This document shows, piece after piece, positions 1 through 6,466 of a DNA stretch of 17,425 bases (the stretch's first letter is position 1; each line of letters starts with the position of its first letter). The notes under the pieces were generated by a model. That model did no database searches and was not told the origin of the DNA. It worked only from the letters and a program-made list of their open reading frames with translations. The DNA lies in contig JBBRYA010000068.1 of NCBI GenBank assembly GCA_038238015.1, positions 1-17,425 of the forward strand, given 5' to 3'. The position numbers were made by a program, and so were the translations under genes. The DNA comes from DASQFQ01 sp038238015. GTDB taxonomy: Bacteria; Actinomycetota; Thermoleophilia; Solirubrobacterales; Solirubrobacteraceae.

Positions 1-65
1 ACGCTCGCCATCCGAACCGATTGAGATCCTCCCGGGCCGCCGCTCACCCCGAGCGCCAACTCGCA

Positions 66-95
66 GAAACGGCCGCGCACCCGCGCGGCCGTTTC
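66..95. terminator. Strong hairpin, probable transcription terminator
   Basis: A perfect 13-bp inverted repeat (66-78 against 83-95) encloses the 4-base loop ACCC. The stem is very GC-rich in the middle and ends in GAAAC/GTTTC, so each strand has a short T run at its 3' side. It lies 42 bases beyond the stop codon of the minus-strand sigma factor and may also end a plus-strand gene that lies off the left edge. Hairpin and position are visible; termination is inferred. Confidence 0.65.
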
Positions 96-137
96 ATTTC
101 GCCCGCTCCTCACCCCGAGTTTGTCCGGGGCAAATAG

Positions 138-908
138 CTAGGACGCGAGCAGGCGCGAGTCCTCCTGCTGGAGGTGGGCCTCGTCGCGCAGGCGCTCGAC
201 GGCCTGGCGCAGCAGGCGCGAGACGTGCATCTGGGAGTAGCCGAGGCGGCGGCCGATCTCGGCCTGGGTGAGGTCCCCGCGGTAGTAGAGCGTGACGATC
301 ATGCGGTCGCGCACGTCGAGCGTGTCGAGCAGCGAGTCGAGCGACGCCCGCTCGAAGGCGAGGCCGAGCTCGTCGACGGAGTCCCCGAGCGTGTCCAGCA
401 GCGAGTCGCCCTCGTCCTGGTCGCGCCCGCGGCGGGGCTGATCCAGCGAGTCTGAGCGCAGCGCCTTGAACGCCTCGCGGGCCTCGAGCACCGCCTCGAC
501 GCTGACCCCGGCGCCCTCGGCGATCACGTTCGGGCTCGCCGCCTCGCCGGTTCGCGCGACGTGTTCGTTGTTCACGCGCTCGACGCGCAGGGCGAGCTCC
601 TGCAGGTCGCGCGGGACGCGCACCGACCAGCCGCAGTCGCGGAAGTGGCGCTTGATCGCCCCGGCGATGCACGGGACGGCGTAGGACGTGAATGCGGTCC
701 CGCGGCTGGAGTCGAAGCCGTCGACCGCCTTGACGAGGGCGAGGCAGGCGACCTGCTCGAGGTCGTCCAAGGGCTCGGACCCGCCGTTGTACCGGCGGGC
801 CAGCGAGCGCGCCAGCGGCAGGAACCGCTCGACGATCGCGTCGCGCTGCTGGCGATCGCCGGTCGTCTCGTAGGCCCGGAACAGCCTGACTTCGGCTTCA
901 CGCTGCAT
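138..908 (-). CDS. RNA polymerase sigma factor, SigF/SigB-type (group 3)
   Basis: 256-residue alternative sigma factor that should direct RNA polymerase to a stress or developmental promoter set. Region 2 spans about residues 7-105, with the helix LDDLEQVACLALVKAVDGFD and the -10 recognition helix FTSYAVPCIAGAIKRHFRD. A region 3 segment follows (about 110-155). Region 4 has the helix-turn-helix LTQAEIGRRLGYSQMHVSRL near the C-terminus. The order and the GAIKRHFRD segment fit the SigB/SigF/SigG family rather than ECF sigma factors. The ATG at 908 is preferred because GGGGAGG lies about 11 bases upstream; the frame stays open to 1079, but the extra 57 residues look non-conserved. No anti-sigma or anti-anti-sigma gene is adjacent. 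The family is clear; the regulon is unknown. Confidence 0.9.
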   Translation of the reverse strand: MQREAEVRLFRAYETTGDRQQRDAIVERFLPLARSLARRYNGGSEPLDDLEQVACLALVKAVDGFDSSRGTAFTSYAVPCIAGAIKRHFRDCGWSVRVPRDLQELALRVERVNNEHVARTGEAASPNVIAEGAGVSVEAVLEAREAFKALRSDSLDQPRRGRDQDEGDSLLDTLGDSVDELGLAFERASLDSLLDTLDVRDRMIVTLYYRGDLTQAEIGRRLGYSQMHVSRLLRQAVERLRDEAHLQQEDSRLLAS

Positions 909-1139
909 GCAGGGAAGACACCTCCCCGGTGCTTTGGTGGATAGAGGAGGCTGTCCGCCGGGCTCCGTGGGGAACCGGCGTCCGAAACCGAACTGCGCAA
1001 CAGCTGCTGCGCCACCTACGGGACGCGCGAGCCACTTGCCGAATGCTAAGAGGCTGCCCGCACTTTCGATCATCGCCATGTCAGATGTCGAACACGGACT
1101 CGGCGGATGGGGGACGAGTGGCGTTCGGTCGCGGGCTCG
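909..1139. other. Intergenic region upstream of the sigma factor
   Basis: This 231-base gap separates the stop of the flavoenzyme gene from the sigma factor start; both genes are on the minus strand. I see no convincing ORF. It should hold the sigma factor promoter, but I could not pick a -35/-10 pair with confidence, and no clear SigF-type GTTT-N-GGGTA pair is visible on the minus strand. The only ordered structure is the near-palindrome at 995-1012. Confidence 0.5.
995..1012. repeat. Near-perfect 18-bp palindrome upstream of the sigma factor
   Basis: GCGCAACAGCTGCTGCGC reads almost identically on both strands: eight of nine base pairs match around a CAGCTG centre. It lies about 87 bases upstream of the sigma factor start and could be a regulator-binding site. 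No regulator is known, and in GC-rich DNA such a palindrome can occur by chance. Confidence 0.3.
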
Positions 1140-2255
1140 TCAGCCTCCCGAGCCCGCCGTGCGCAGCGATCGGCCACGGCTCCGCTCGCCGGACGCGTAG
1201 CGCGCCGGCATCGGCTCGCCGCCGCGCATGGCGACGGCCATCTTCTCGGCCAGCGCCGGGCCGTGCTTGAAGCCGTGGCCCGAGCCCGCGCCCAGCAGCC
1301 ACACCGAGGGATGCTCGGGGTGCGGGGCGGCGACGAAGTGCGAGTCCGGCGAGAGCTCGTAGCGGCAGGTGCGCGCCTCTCGCAGCGGCGCTCGTGCGAG
1401 CGACGGAAAGCGCGTCGCGGCGTACTCGCGCGCCCAGCGCTCGTTGCCGGGATCGGCGGACGGGAGCTCGGCGTCGGGCGCCAGCTCCGGGCCCTCGGTG
1501 TCGGGCGCGAGCTTGACGCCGATGCCGTCGATGTCGCCGGTGCCGTAGACCGCGCCGTCGTAGTCCACCCAGCCGGGGGCGCCGCGCCAGGCCTCGCCGC
1601 CGTCGAAGAAGAAGAGGTCCTGGCGGGTCGTGCGCAGGCTCACCACGCCCTTGAACAGCCCGCCGAGCCAGCCGCCGCACGCCCATACGACCGCGTCGGC
1701 CTCCAGCCGGCGGCCATCGGGGAGCGCGACGCGCGCGCCGTCGGGGCGAGCCGCCGCGCGCTCGAGCCGCGCGCCGTGGGCGACCGCCCGCGCCGCCAGC
1801 GTGCGCGTCGCGAGCTGGGCGCGCAGCGCGCCGGCCTCCGGCTCGAAGAGCACGAACTCGAGGTCCTCGCCGCGGAAGTCCGGGAACAGCAGCGCGGCCT
1901 CCGCCACCGTCAGGCGCTCCACGGGGATCCGCTGCTCGCGCAGCGTGCGCTCCGACGCCGCCTCCCAGCCGTTGGCGCGGCGCGCGAACCACGCGACGCC
2001 GTCCTCGACCAGCAGGCTCTCGCCGCTCTCCTGCTCGAGCTCGCGCCAGAGGGTGCGGGCGCGCCGCGCCGACGCGGTGTAGTCGCCCTGGGCTCCGTGC
2101 GCGCAGCGGATCAGGCGCGTCTCGCCGCCGGAGCTGACGCGGCGGTCGCCGGGCTCGAACTGGTCGACCAGCGTCACCGCGACGCCCTCGCGCGCAAGCC
2201 ACCAGGCCAGCGAGCCGCCGAAGCTCCCCGCCCCCACGATCACGACGGAGTCCAT
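1140..2255 (-). CDS. FAD-dependent amine oxidase, monomeric sarcosine oxidase-like (DAO family)
   Basis: 371-residue flavoenzyme expected to oxidise a secondary amine or N-methyl amino acid, giving H2O2. The N-terminus is a Rossmann FAD site (VVIVGAGSFGG, residues 4-14, with D31 at the end of strand 2). SGGETRLIRCAHG (42-54) matches the sarcosine oxidase active-site loop with both arginines kept (R47, R50). K248 sits where the oxygen-activating lysine is found. Cys297 in TCRYELSPDSHF is the position of covalent FAD attachment, followed by GSGHGFK (324-330). The histidine before the loop (His45 in Bacillus MSOX) is Gly43 here. Length is close to the family norm of about 390. The ATG at 2255 gives the exact N-terminus; the longer open frame is antisense to the next gene. 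Substrate unknown. Confidence 0.86.
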   Translation of the reverse strand: MDSVVIVGAGSFGGSLAWWLAREGVAVTLVDQFEPGDRRVSSGGETRLIRCAHGAQGDYTASARRARTLWRELEQESGESLLVEDGVAWFARRANGWEAASERTLREQRIPVERLTVAEAALLFPDFRGEDLEFVLFEPEAGALRAQLATRTLAARAVAHGARLERAAARPDGARVALPDGRRLEADAVVWACGGWLGGLFKGVVSLRTTRQDLFFFDGGEAWRGAPGWVDYDGAVYGTGDIDGIGVKLAPDTEGPELAPDAELPSADPGNERWAREYAATRFPSLARAPLREARTCRYELSPDSHFVAAPHPEHPSVWLLGAGSGHGFKHGPALAEKMAVAMRGGEPMPARYASGERSRGRSLRTAGSGG

Positions 2256-2262
2256 TGGCCGG

Positions 2263-2272
2263 ACGCTACCGT
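2263..2272. promoter_or_regulatory. Divergent -10 elements sharing one TA step
   Basis: In the 27-base gap between two divergent genes, TACCGT (plus, 2267-2272) and TAGCGT (minus, 2268-2263) both match TAnnnT and share the TA at 2267-2268. The minus element lies 7 bases before the flavoenzyme ATG. The plus element lies 10 bases before the GTG of the M14-amidase gene. No Shine-Dalgarno is seen on either side, so both messages may be leaderless or nearly so. This is inferred from sequence only. Confidence 0.45.
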
Positions 2273-2282
2273 CACCGGCTCC

Positions 2283-3518
2283 GTGCTCGCGCTCGTCGCC
2301 ACCATCGCCGCGACGCTGACCTTCGGGCACTCCGCCCAGGGCCGTCCGCTGGTCGCCCAGCGGGGGGGGGAGGGGCCGGTGCACGTGCTCGTGGTCGGCT
2401 CGATCCACGGCAACGAGACCGCCGGGCAGGCGGTCGTCGCCCGGCTGCGCCGCGCGCGGCCGCCCGCGGGCGTCGAGCTGTGGCTGGTCGCCTCGGTCAA
2501 TCCCGACGGCGTCGCCCGCGGCACGCGCCAGAACGCCCGCGGCGTCGACCTCAACCGCAACTTCCCCCGCCGCTGGAGGGCGCGCGGGCGCCCGTTCGAC
2601 ACGTTCTACCCCGGCCGCGCGCCGCTTTCGGAGCCGGAGTCGCAGGCCGTCAGCCGGCTCGTGCGGCGGATCCGCCCCGACGTGACCGTCTGGTACCACC
2701 AGCACATGGACCTGGTCAACCTCTCCCCGGGGGCCGACCCGGCGCTGGTGCACGCCTACGCAAAGCGCGTGGGGATGCGCGTGGGGAGGATCCCGCCGCT
2801 CACCGGCACCGCGACGCGCTGGCAGAACTTCACCTTCGCGGGCACGAGCGCGTTCGTGGTCGAGCTGCCCGCGGGGGTGCTCGGCGCCGTCGCCGTCGCG
2901 CGCCACGCCGCCGCGGTGCTGGCCGCCGGCGGTAGCGTCGCCGCGCCGGCCGCCGCCGCGCCCCGCCCGGCGATCGTGTCGAAGCCGATCCCCTTCGGCG
3001 CCGACCGCCGCGCGCAGATGCGCGCCTACGCCCGCCGCCACTACGGGATCGACTCCGAGCGCCTGACCGACCCGAAGGTGATCGTCGAGCACTTCACGGC
3101 GAGCGAGAGCTTCGCCTCGGCCTACAACACGTTCGCCTCCAACGCGCCCGACGTCGAGCTGCACGAGCGCCCCGGCGTCTGCGCGCACTTCGTCGTGGAC
3201 CGCGACGGAACGATCTACCAGCTCGTGCCGCTCAGGCTGATGTGCCGGCACACGATCGGGCTCAACTACACGGCGATCGGGATCGAGCACGTCGGGGTCT
3301 CCGACGCCGACGTGATGGGCCGCCCGCGCCAGCTCGCCGCCTCGCTGCGGCTCACGCGCTGGCTGCGCGACCGCTACGGGATCCGGCGCTCCGACGTGAT
3401 CGGCCACGCCGAGAGCCTCTCGAGCCCGTATCACTACGAGCGCGTCGCCCGCCTGCGCAACCGCACCCACGGGGACTTCGCGCGGCCCGCGATGCAGCGC
3501 TACCGGCGGATGCTGTGA
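2283..3518 (+). CDS. M14 zinc carboxypeptidase fused to peptidoglycan amidase (amidase_2/PGRP-like)
   Basis: 411-residue two-domain protein. Residues about 31-215 form an M14 metallopeptidase: zinc motif HGNE (H42, E45), substrate arginine in NRNFP (R92), a third zinc His in WYHQH (H139 or H141) and catalytic glutamate E194 in FVVELPAG. This resembles MpaA, which cuts D-Glu-mDAP bonds in murein peptides. After an Ala/Pro linker (about 217-230), residues about 250-411 resemble zinc N-acetylmuramoyl-L-alanine amidases: IVEHFTAS (H270), CRHTIGLNYTAIGIE (H323, E336) and VIGHAESLSSPYH (H375, H384). GTG 2283 is the only start in this frame after the divergent gene. It gives a hydrophobic N-terminus (residues 1-15) that could be a weak signal peptide, although it lacks a basic n-region. 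Likely role: cell-wall turnover or lysis. Confidence 0.85.
   Translation: MLALVATIAATLTFGHSAQGRPLVAQRGGEGPVHVLVVGSIHGNETAGQAVVARLRRARPPAGVELWLVASVNPDGVARGTRQNARGVDLNRNFPRRWRARGRPFDTFYPGRAPLSEPESQAVSRLVRRIRPDVTVWYHQHMDLVNLSPGADPALVHAYAKRVGMRVGRIPPLTGTATRWQNFTFAGTSAFVVELPAGVLGAVAVARHAAAVLAAGGSVAAPAAAAPRPAIVSKPIPFGADRRAQMRAYARRHYGIDSERLTDPKVIVEHFTASESFASAYNTFASNAPDVELHERPGVCAHFVVDRDGTIYQLVPLRLMCRHTIGLNYTAIGIEHVGVSDADVMGRPRQLAASLRLTRWLRDRYGIRRSDVIGHAESLSSPYHYERVARLRNRTHGDFARPAMQRYRRML
2362..2370 (+). repeat. G9 homopolymer inside the M14-amidase gene
   Basis: Nine consecutive G bases, then A and four more G, lie in codons 27-30 of the M14-amidase gene, just after the putative signal segment. Adding or losing one G would shift the frame and truncate the protein near its start. 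The tract is directly visible; slippage in vivo is only a possibility. Confidence 0.7.
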
Positions 3519-4105
3519 GCTTCGAGGTCGTCCTCGTCCGCCACGGCGAGACCGAGTGGAGCCGCTCGGGCAAGCACACCGGGACGACCGACGTCCCGCT
3601 CACCGACGAGGGCCGCGACGCCGCGCGGCGCCTCGGCGGGCACCTCGGCGGCCGCGAGTTCGCGCTCGTGCTCACGAGCCCGCTGGAACGCGCGCGCGAC
3701 ACCGCCGCGCTCGCCGGGTTCCCCGACGCCGAGCGCGACGCGGACCTGCGCGAGCTCGAGTACGGCGACTACGAGGGCATCAGCACGCCTGAGATCCGCG
3801 AGACGCGCCCGGGCTGGGACGTCTGGCGCGACGGCTCGCCCAACGGGGAGTCGCTCGCCGCCGCCGCGGCGCGCGCCGACCGCGTGATCGCGCGCGCCGA
3901 GGCGGCAGGTGGCGACGTCGCCCTGTTCGCCCACGGCCACTTCCTGCGGATCCTCGCCGCGCGCTGGATCGAGCTCGGCCCCGAGGGCGGCGGGCGCCTC
4001 GCACTCGCCACTGCGGCGCTCAGCGTGCTCGGCTTCGAGCGCGAGCGCCGCGTGCTCTGGCAGTGGAACGATCAGTCGGCGAGCTCGAGCAGCAGCGGCG
4101 CGTGA
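3515..4105 (+). CDS. Histidine phosphatase family protein (phosphoglycerate mutase-like)
   Basis: 196-residue branch 1 histidine phosphatase. The phospho-acceptor motif LVRHGETEW gives H10. SPLERARDTA supplies the phosphate-binding arginine (R59 or R61), ELEYGDYEG the acidic residue, and FAHGHFLR the second catalytic histidine H140. Such enzymes remove phosphate from sugars, nucleotides or other small molecules; the substrate cannot be read here. The GTG at 3515 overlaps the stop of the M14-amidase gene (GTGA), so the two are probably translationally coupled. The tail is a serine run (SASSSSSGA) encoded in the 34 bases that overlap the 3' end of the convergent exonuclease gene. Length is typical for the family. 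Confidence 0.88.
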   Translation: MSFEVVLVRHGETEWSRSGKHTGTTDVPLTDEGRDAARRLGGHLGGREFALVLTSPLERARDTAALAGFPDAERDADLRELEYGDYEGISTPEIRETRPGWDVWRDGSPNGESLAAAAARADRVIARAEAAGGDVALFAHGHFLRILAARWIELGPEGGGRLALATAALSVLGFERERRVLWQWNDQSASSSSSGA

Positions 4106-4842
4106 TCGGAGGGCTTCGGGCCCTTGCGGTAGTTGCGGTCGATCCCGCACGAGACCATGCGCTCGGCGAGCGGCGCTGAGAGCAGGAAGGCGTCGATGCG
4201 CAGCCCGAGCTTGCGGTGGAAGTGCCCTTGGCGGTAGTCCCACCAGGTGAAGCCGGGCTCGTCGGGATGCAGCGAGCGGAAGGCGTCGACCGTGCCCGCC
4301 GCGAGCAGTGCGTGGAAGCGCCGGCGCTCCTCGGGCGTGACGTGGGTGGCGCCCTCGAAGGCGACCGGGTCGTAGACGTCGAGGTCGGACGGGCAGACGT
4401 TGAAGTCGCCCGCGACGACGAGCGGCAGATCCGACAGCTCGCCGATGCGCTCGGCGGCCACCTCGAGGAAGCGCAGCTTCTCCGAGAAGGTCGGGGTGCC
4501 GATCGCGCGCCCGTTGGGGACGTAGACCGACACGGCGCGCACGCCGCCGGCGGTGGCCTCCAGCCAACGCGCCTCGTCGGCGGCGGGCTCGCCGGCCAGC
4601 CCGGCGCGCTCGCCCCCGATCTCCGTCCCCGCCGGCGCGAGCAGCGCCACGCCGGCCCAGCGCCCGGCGCTGTGGTGCGCCGCGCGGTAGCCCGCCGCCG
4701 CCAGCTCCTCGTGCGGGAACGCCGCGGCCTCCGTCTTGGTCTCCTGCAGCAGCGCGAGGTCCGGGCGGTGCTGCTCGAGCAGCTCAAGCACGCGCGGCAG
4801 GCGCACCTTCAGCGAGTTCACGTTCCAGGTCACGAGCTTCAC
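4072..4842 (-). CDS. xth: Exodeoxyribonuclease III (AP endonuclease, EEP family)
   Basis: 256-residue DNA repair nuclease that should cut at abasic sites and degrade 3' ends of duplex DNA. All family motifs are present in order: WNVNS (N7), LLQETK (metal ligand E34), VYVPNG (Y107), AGDFNV (D146, N148), RIDAFLLS (D217) and the C-terminal SDHAP (D246, H247). Length matches bacterial Xth. The start is a GTG at 4842 with no Shine-Dalgarno, but TACCGT lies 7 bases upstream, suggesting a leaderless message. It is divergent from the RibD-type reductase, and its 3' end overlaps the phosphatase gene by 34 bases. Confidence 0.92.
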   Translation of the reverse strand: MKLVTWNVNSLKVRLPRVLELLEQHRPDLALLQETKTEAAAFPHEELAAAGYRAAHHSAGRWAGVALLAPAGTEIGGERAGLAGEPAADEARWLEATAGGVRAVSVYVPNGRAIGTPTFSEKLRFLEVAAERIGELSDLPLVVAGDFNVCPSDLDVYDPVAFEGATHVTPEERRRFHALLAAGTVDAFRSLHPDEPGFTWWDYRQGHFHRKLGLRIDAFLLSAPLAERMVSCGIDRNYRKGPKPSDHAPLLLELAD

Positions 4843-4849
4843 GGTGCGA

Positions 4850-4859
4850 ACGGTACGGT
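4850..4859. promoter_or_regulatory. Divergent overlapping -10 elements for exonuclease III and the reductase
   Basis: The 23-base gap contains ACGGTACGGT. TACGGT (plus, 4854-4859) ends 6 bases before the GTG at 4866. TACCGT (minus, 4855-4850) ends 7 bases before the GTG at 4842. Both fit TAnnnT and they share the TA at 4854-4855, so a symmetric bidirectional promoter giving two leaderless messages is likely. No -35 elements were assigned. Confidence 0.5.
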
Positions 4860-4865
4860 GGCGGC

Positions 4866-5582
4866 GTGGACGCGGTCGCGACGTTCAACTCGCCGGCCGC
4901 CGAATTCCGCCGCCTGCTCCCGAGCCCTGCCGAGGGACTCACCGCCGCCGAGGTCGCCGCCGCGGTGCCTGAGCCCGCGCCGGCCGGCCGGCCGTTCGTG
5001 CTGCTCAACATGATCAGCACCGCGGACGGGCGGGCGACGATTGCCGGGCGCACCGCCGCGATCGCCAACCGCTCCGACTACGAGCTCTTCCACGCGCTGC
5101 GCGACCGCGTCGACGCGGTGATGGTCGGTGCCGGCACGGTGCGCGCGGAGGGATACGGCGCGATGGACCAGCTCGGGGTGCTGGTCAGCCGCTCGGTGCA
5201 GGTGCCGGCCGACGTCGGGCTGCTCGCGGCGCCGGGCAATCGCGTCGTTGTCGTCACGCCGTCCCCGGACGCCGAGCTGCCGCCCTGCGCGGCCAGCGTG
5301 GCTTACCTGCGCGAGGCCGACATCGCGGTCGCGCTGCGGCGCCTGCGCGACGAGCACGGGGTCGAGTCGATCGTGTGCGAGGGCGGGCCGGAGCTCAACG
5401 CCACCCTGCTGCCCGCCGGGCTGATCGACGAGCTGCACCTTGTGCTCGCTCCGAAGCTCGCCGGCGGGCCCGACCCGCTGACCATCCTCTCGGGGCCGCC
5501 GCTGGACCCACCGATCGACATGGAGCTGCGCTCGCTGCACGAGTCCGGCGGCTACCTGTTCGCGCGCTTCGGGGTGTCGTGA
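4866..5582 (+). CDS. RibD C-terminal/dihydrofolate reductase-fold reductase
   Basis: 238-residue stand-alone RibD_C domain protein, a family of NAD(P)H-dependent reductases acting on pterin- or pyrimidine-like substrates. In riboflavin synthesis the domain reduces 5-amino-6-(5-phosphoribosylamino)uracil. Visible marks are LLNMISTADGR (residues 47-56), DAVMVGAGTVRAEGYG (83-98) with the nucleotide-binding GAGT, and the late VCEGGPELNATLL with GGP. An N-terminal extension of about 40 residues is Ala/Pro-rich. There is no deaminase domain and no other riboflavin gene nearby, so a riboflavin role is not shown. The stop overlaps the start of the NAD kinase-like gene (GTGA), which suggests a link to NADPH supply. 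Confidence 0.82.
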   Translation: MDAVATFNSPAAEFRRLLPSPAEGLTAAEVAAAVPEPAPAGRPFVLLNMISTADGRATIAGRTAAIANRSDYELFHALRDRVDAVMVGAGTVRAEGYGAMDQLGVLVSRSVQVPADVGLLAAPGNRVVVVTPSPDAELPPCAASVAYLREADIAVALRRLRDEHGVESIVCEGGPELNATLLPAGLIDELHLVLAPKLAGGPDPLTILSGPPLDPPIDMELRSLHESGGYLFARFGVS

Positions 5583-6466
5583 GCCCGGCCGCCTTCCAGC
5601 GCATCGGACTGGTGGCCCATCCGCGCCGCGAGCTCGGCGGCGTGGTCGCGACCGTGCGCGGCTGGGCCGAGGGCCAGGACGCCGAGCTCGTCCAGCTGGT
5701 GGGCGGCAAGGGCCAGCAGGTCGCGCCGCCCGGGGAGGCGGCCGGCTGCGACCTCGTCATCGCGCTCGGCGGCGACGGGACCACGCTCGCGGCGCTGCAT
5801 GCGGCGGCCCCGGCGGGGACGCCGGTGCTGGGGATCGCCTGCGGGAGCCTCGGGGCGCTGACCGCGGTCACCGCCGACCGCGCCGAAGCGGCGCTCGACC
5901 GCGTGGCGGCCGGCGCGTGGACGCCGCGCAGGCTCCCGGCGATCGCGCTGGAGCGCGACGGCTCGACGCGGATGGCGATCAACGACGCCGTGCTCGTGCG
6001 CGCGGGCGGGGGCCAGGTCATCGTCGAGATCGACGTCGACGGCGAGCGCGTCGCGCGCTACGCCGGCGACGGGGTGATCTGCGCGACGCCGCTCGGCTCG
6101 ACGGCCTACACGCTCGCGGCCGGCGGCCCGATGCTCGCCCCGGGAGCCGAGGGCCTGGTCCTGACACCGCTCGCCCCCCACGGCGGCGTGATCTCGCCGC
6201 TGGTCACGGCGCCCGGGAGCCGGGTCGGCGTGCGCTTCGATCCCGGTCCCGGCGGCGCCCGCGTCGAGCTCGACGGCCAGGTCGGGGACGAGCTGGAGCC
6301 CCTCGCGCCCGTCGCCTTCGCGCTGGCCTGGGTCCCCGCCTACGTCACGCTGATCTCGCTGGGCGACGACGAGTCGCTCTTCGCCGGCCTGCGCCGGCGG
6401 CGGATCGTGGTCGACAGCCCGCGCGTCCTGGCGCGCGACGAGCGCGAGGCAGACGCGCGCTCCTAG
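5579..6466 (+). CDS. NAD kinase-like protein (ATP-NAD kinase family)
   Basis: 295-residue protein of the family that phosphorylates NAD to NADP. Diagnostic motifs: ALGGDGTTLAA (GGDGT, residues 64-68), a NDAVL segment (135-139, the usual NE/ND site), and YAGDGVICATPLGSTAYTLAAGGP (161-184). The usual G-I-N-x-G-x-L-G-F-L-T loop reads GIACGSLGALT here, so the Asn and Phe are replaced. This could be a divergent second NAD kinase rather than the housekeeping enzyme. GTG 5579 overlaps the reductase stop. The gene ends in CTAG (6463-6466), which holds its own stop and, on the other strand, the stop of the RidA-family gene. Confidence 0.85.
   Translation: MSPAAFQRIGLVAHPRRELGGVVATVRGWAEGQDAELVQLVGGKGQQVAPPGEAAGCDLVIALGGDGTTLAALHAAAPAGTPVLGIACGSLGALTAVTADRAEAALDRVAAGAWTPRRLPAIALERDGSTRMAINDAVLVRAGGGQVIVEIDVDGERVARYAGDGVICATPLGSTAYTLAAGGPMLAPGAEGLVLTPLAPHGGVISPLVTAPGSRVGVRFDPGPGGARVELDGQVGDELEPLAPVAFALAWVPAYVTLISLGDDESLFAGLRRRRIVVDSPRVLARDEREADARS

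Noticed and set aside
1..24. Possible last codons of an upstream plus-strand gene ending in TGA at 22-24
   Set aside because: Seven codons cannot be assigned to a gene. It is only consistent with the terminator-like hairpin at 66-95.
909..1079. 57-residue N-terminal extension of the sigma factor
   Set aside because: The ATG at 908 has a good Shine-Dalgarno, and the upstream residues do not look like sigma region 1.
1107..2282. Long plus-strand open frame running into the M14-amidase gene
   Set aside because: It is antisense to the flavoenzyme, whose motifs are convincing, and its own translation has no family features. Only the part after 2283 is real.
2256..3470. Minus-strand extension of the flavoenzyme frame to 776 residues
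   Set aside because: The extension is Ala/Arg/Val-rich shadow of the M14-amidase gene, and the FAD-binding motif begins right at the ATG at 2255.
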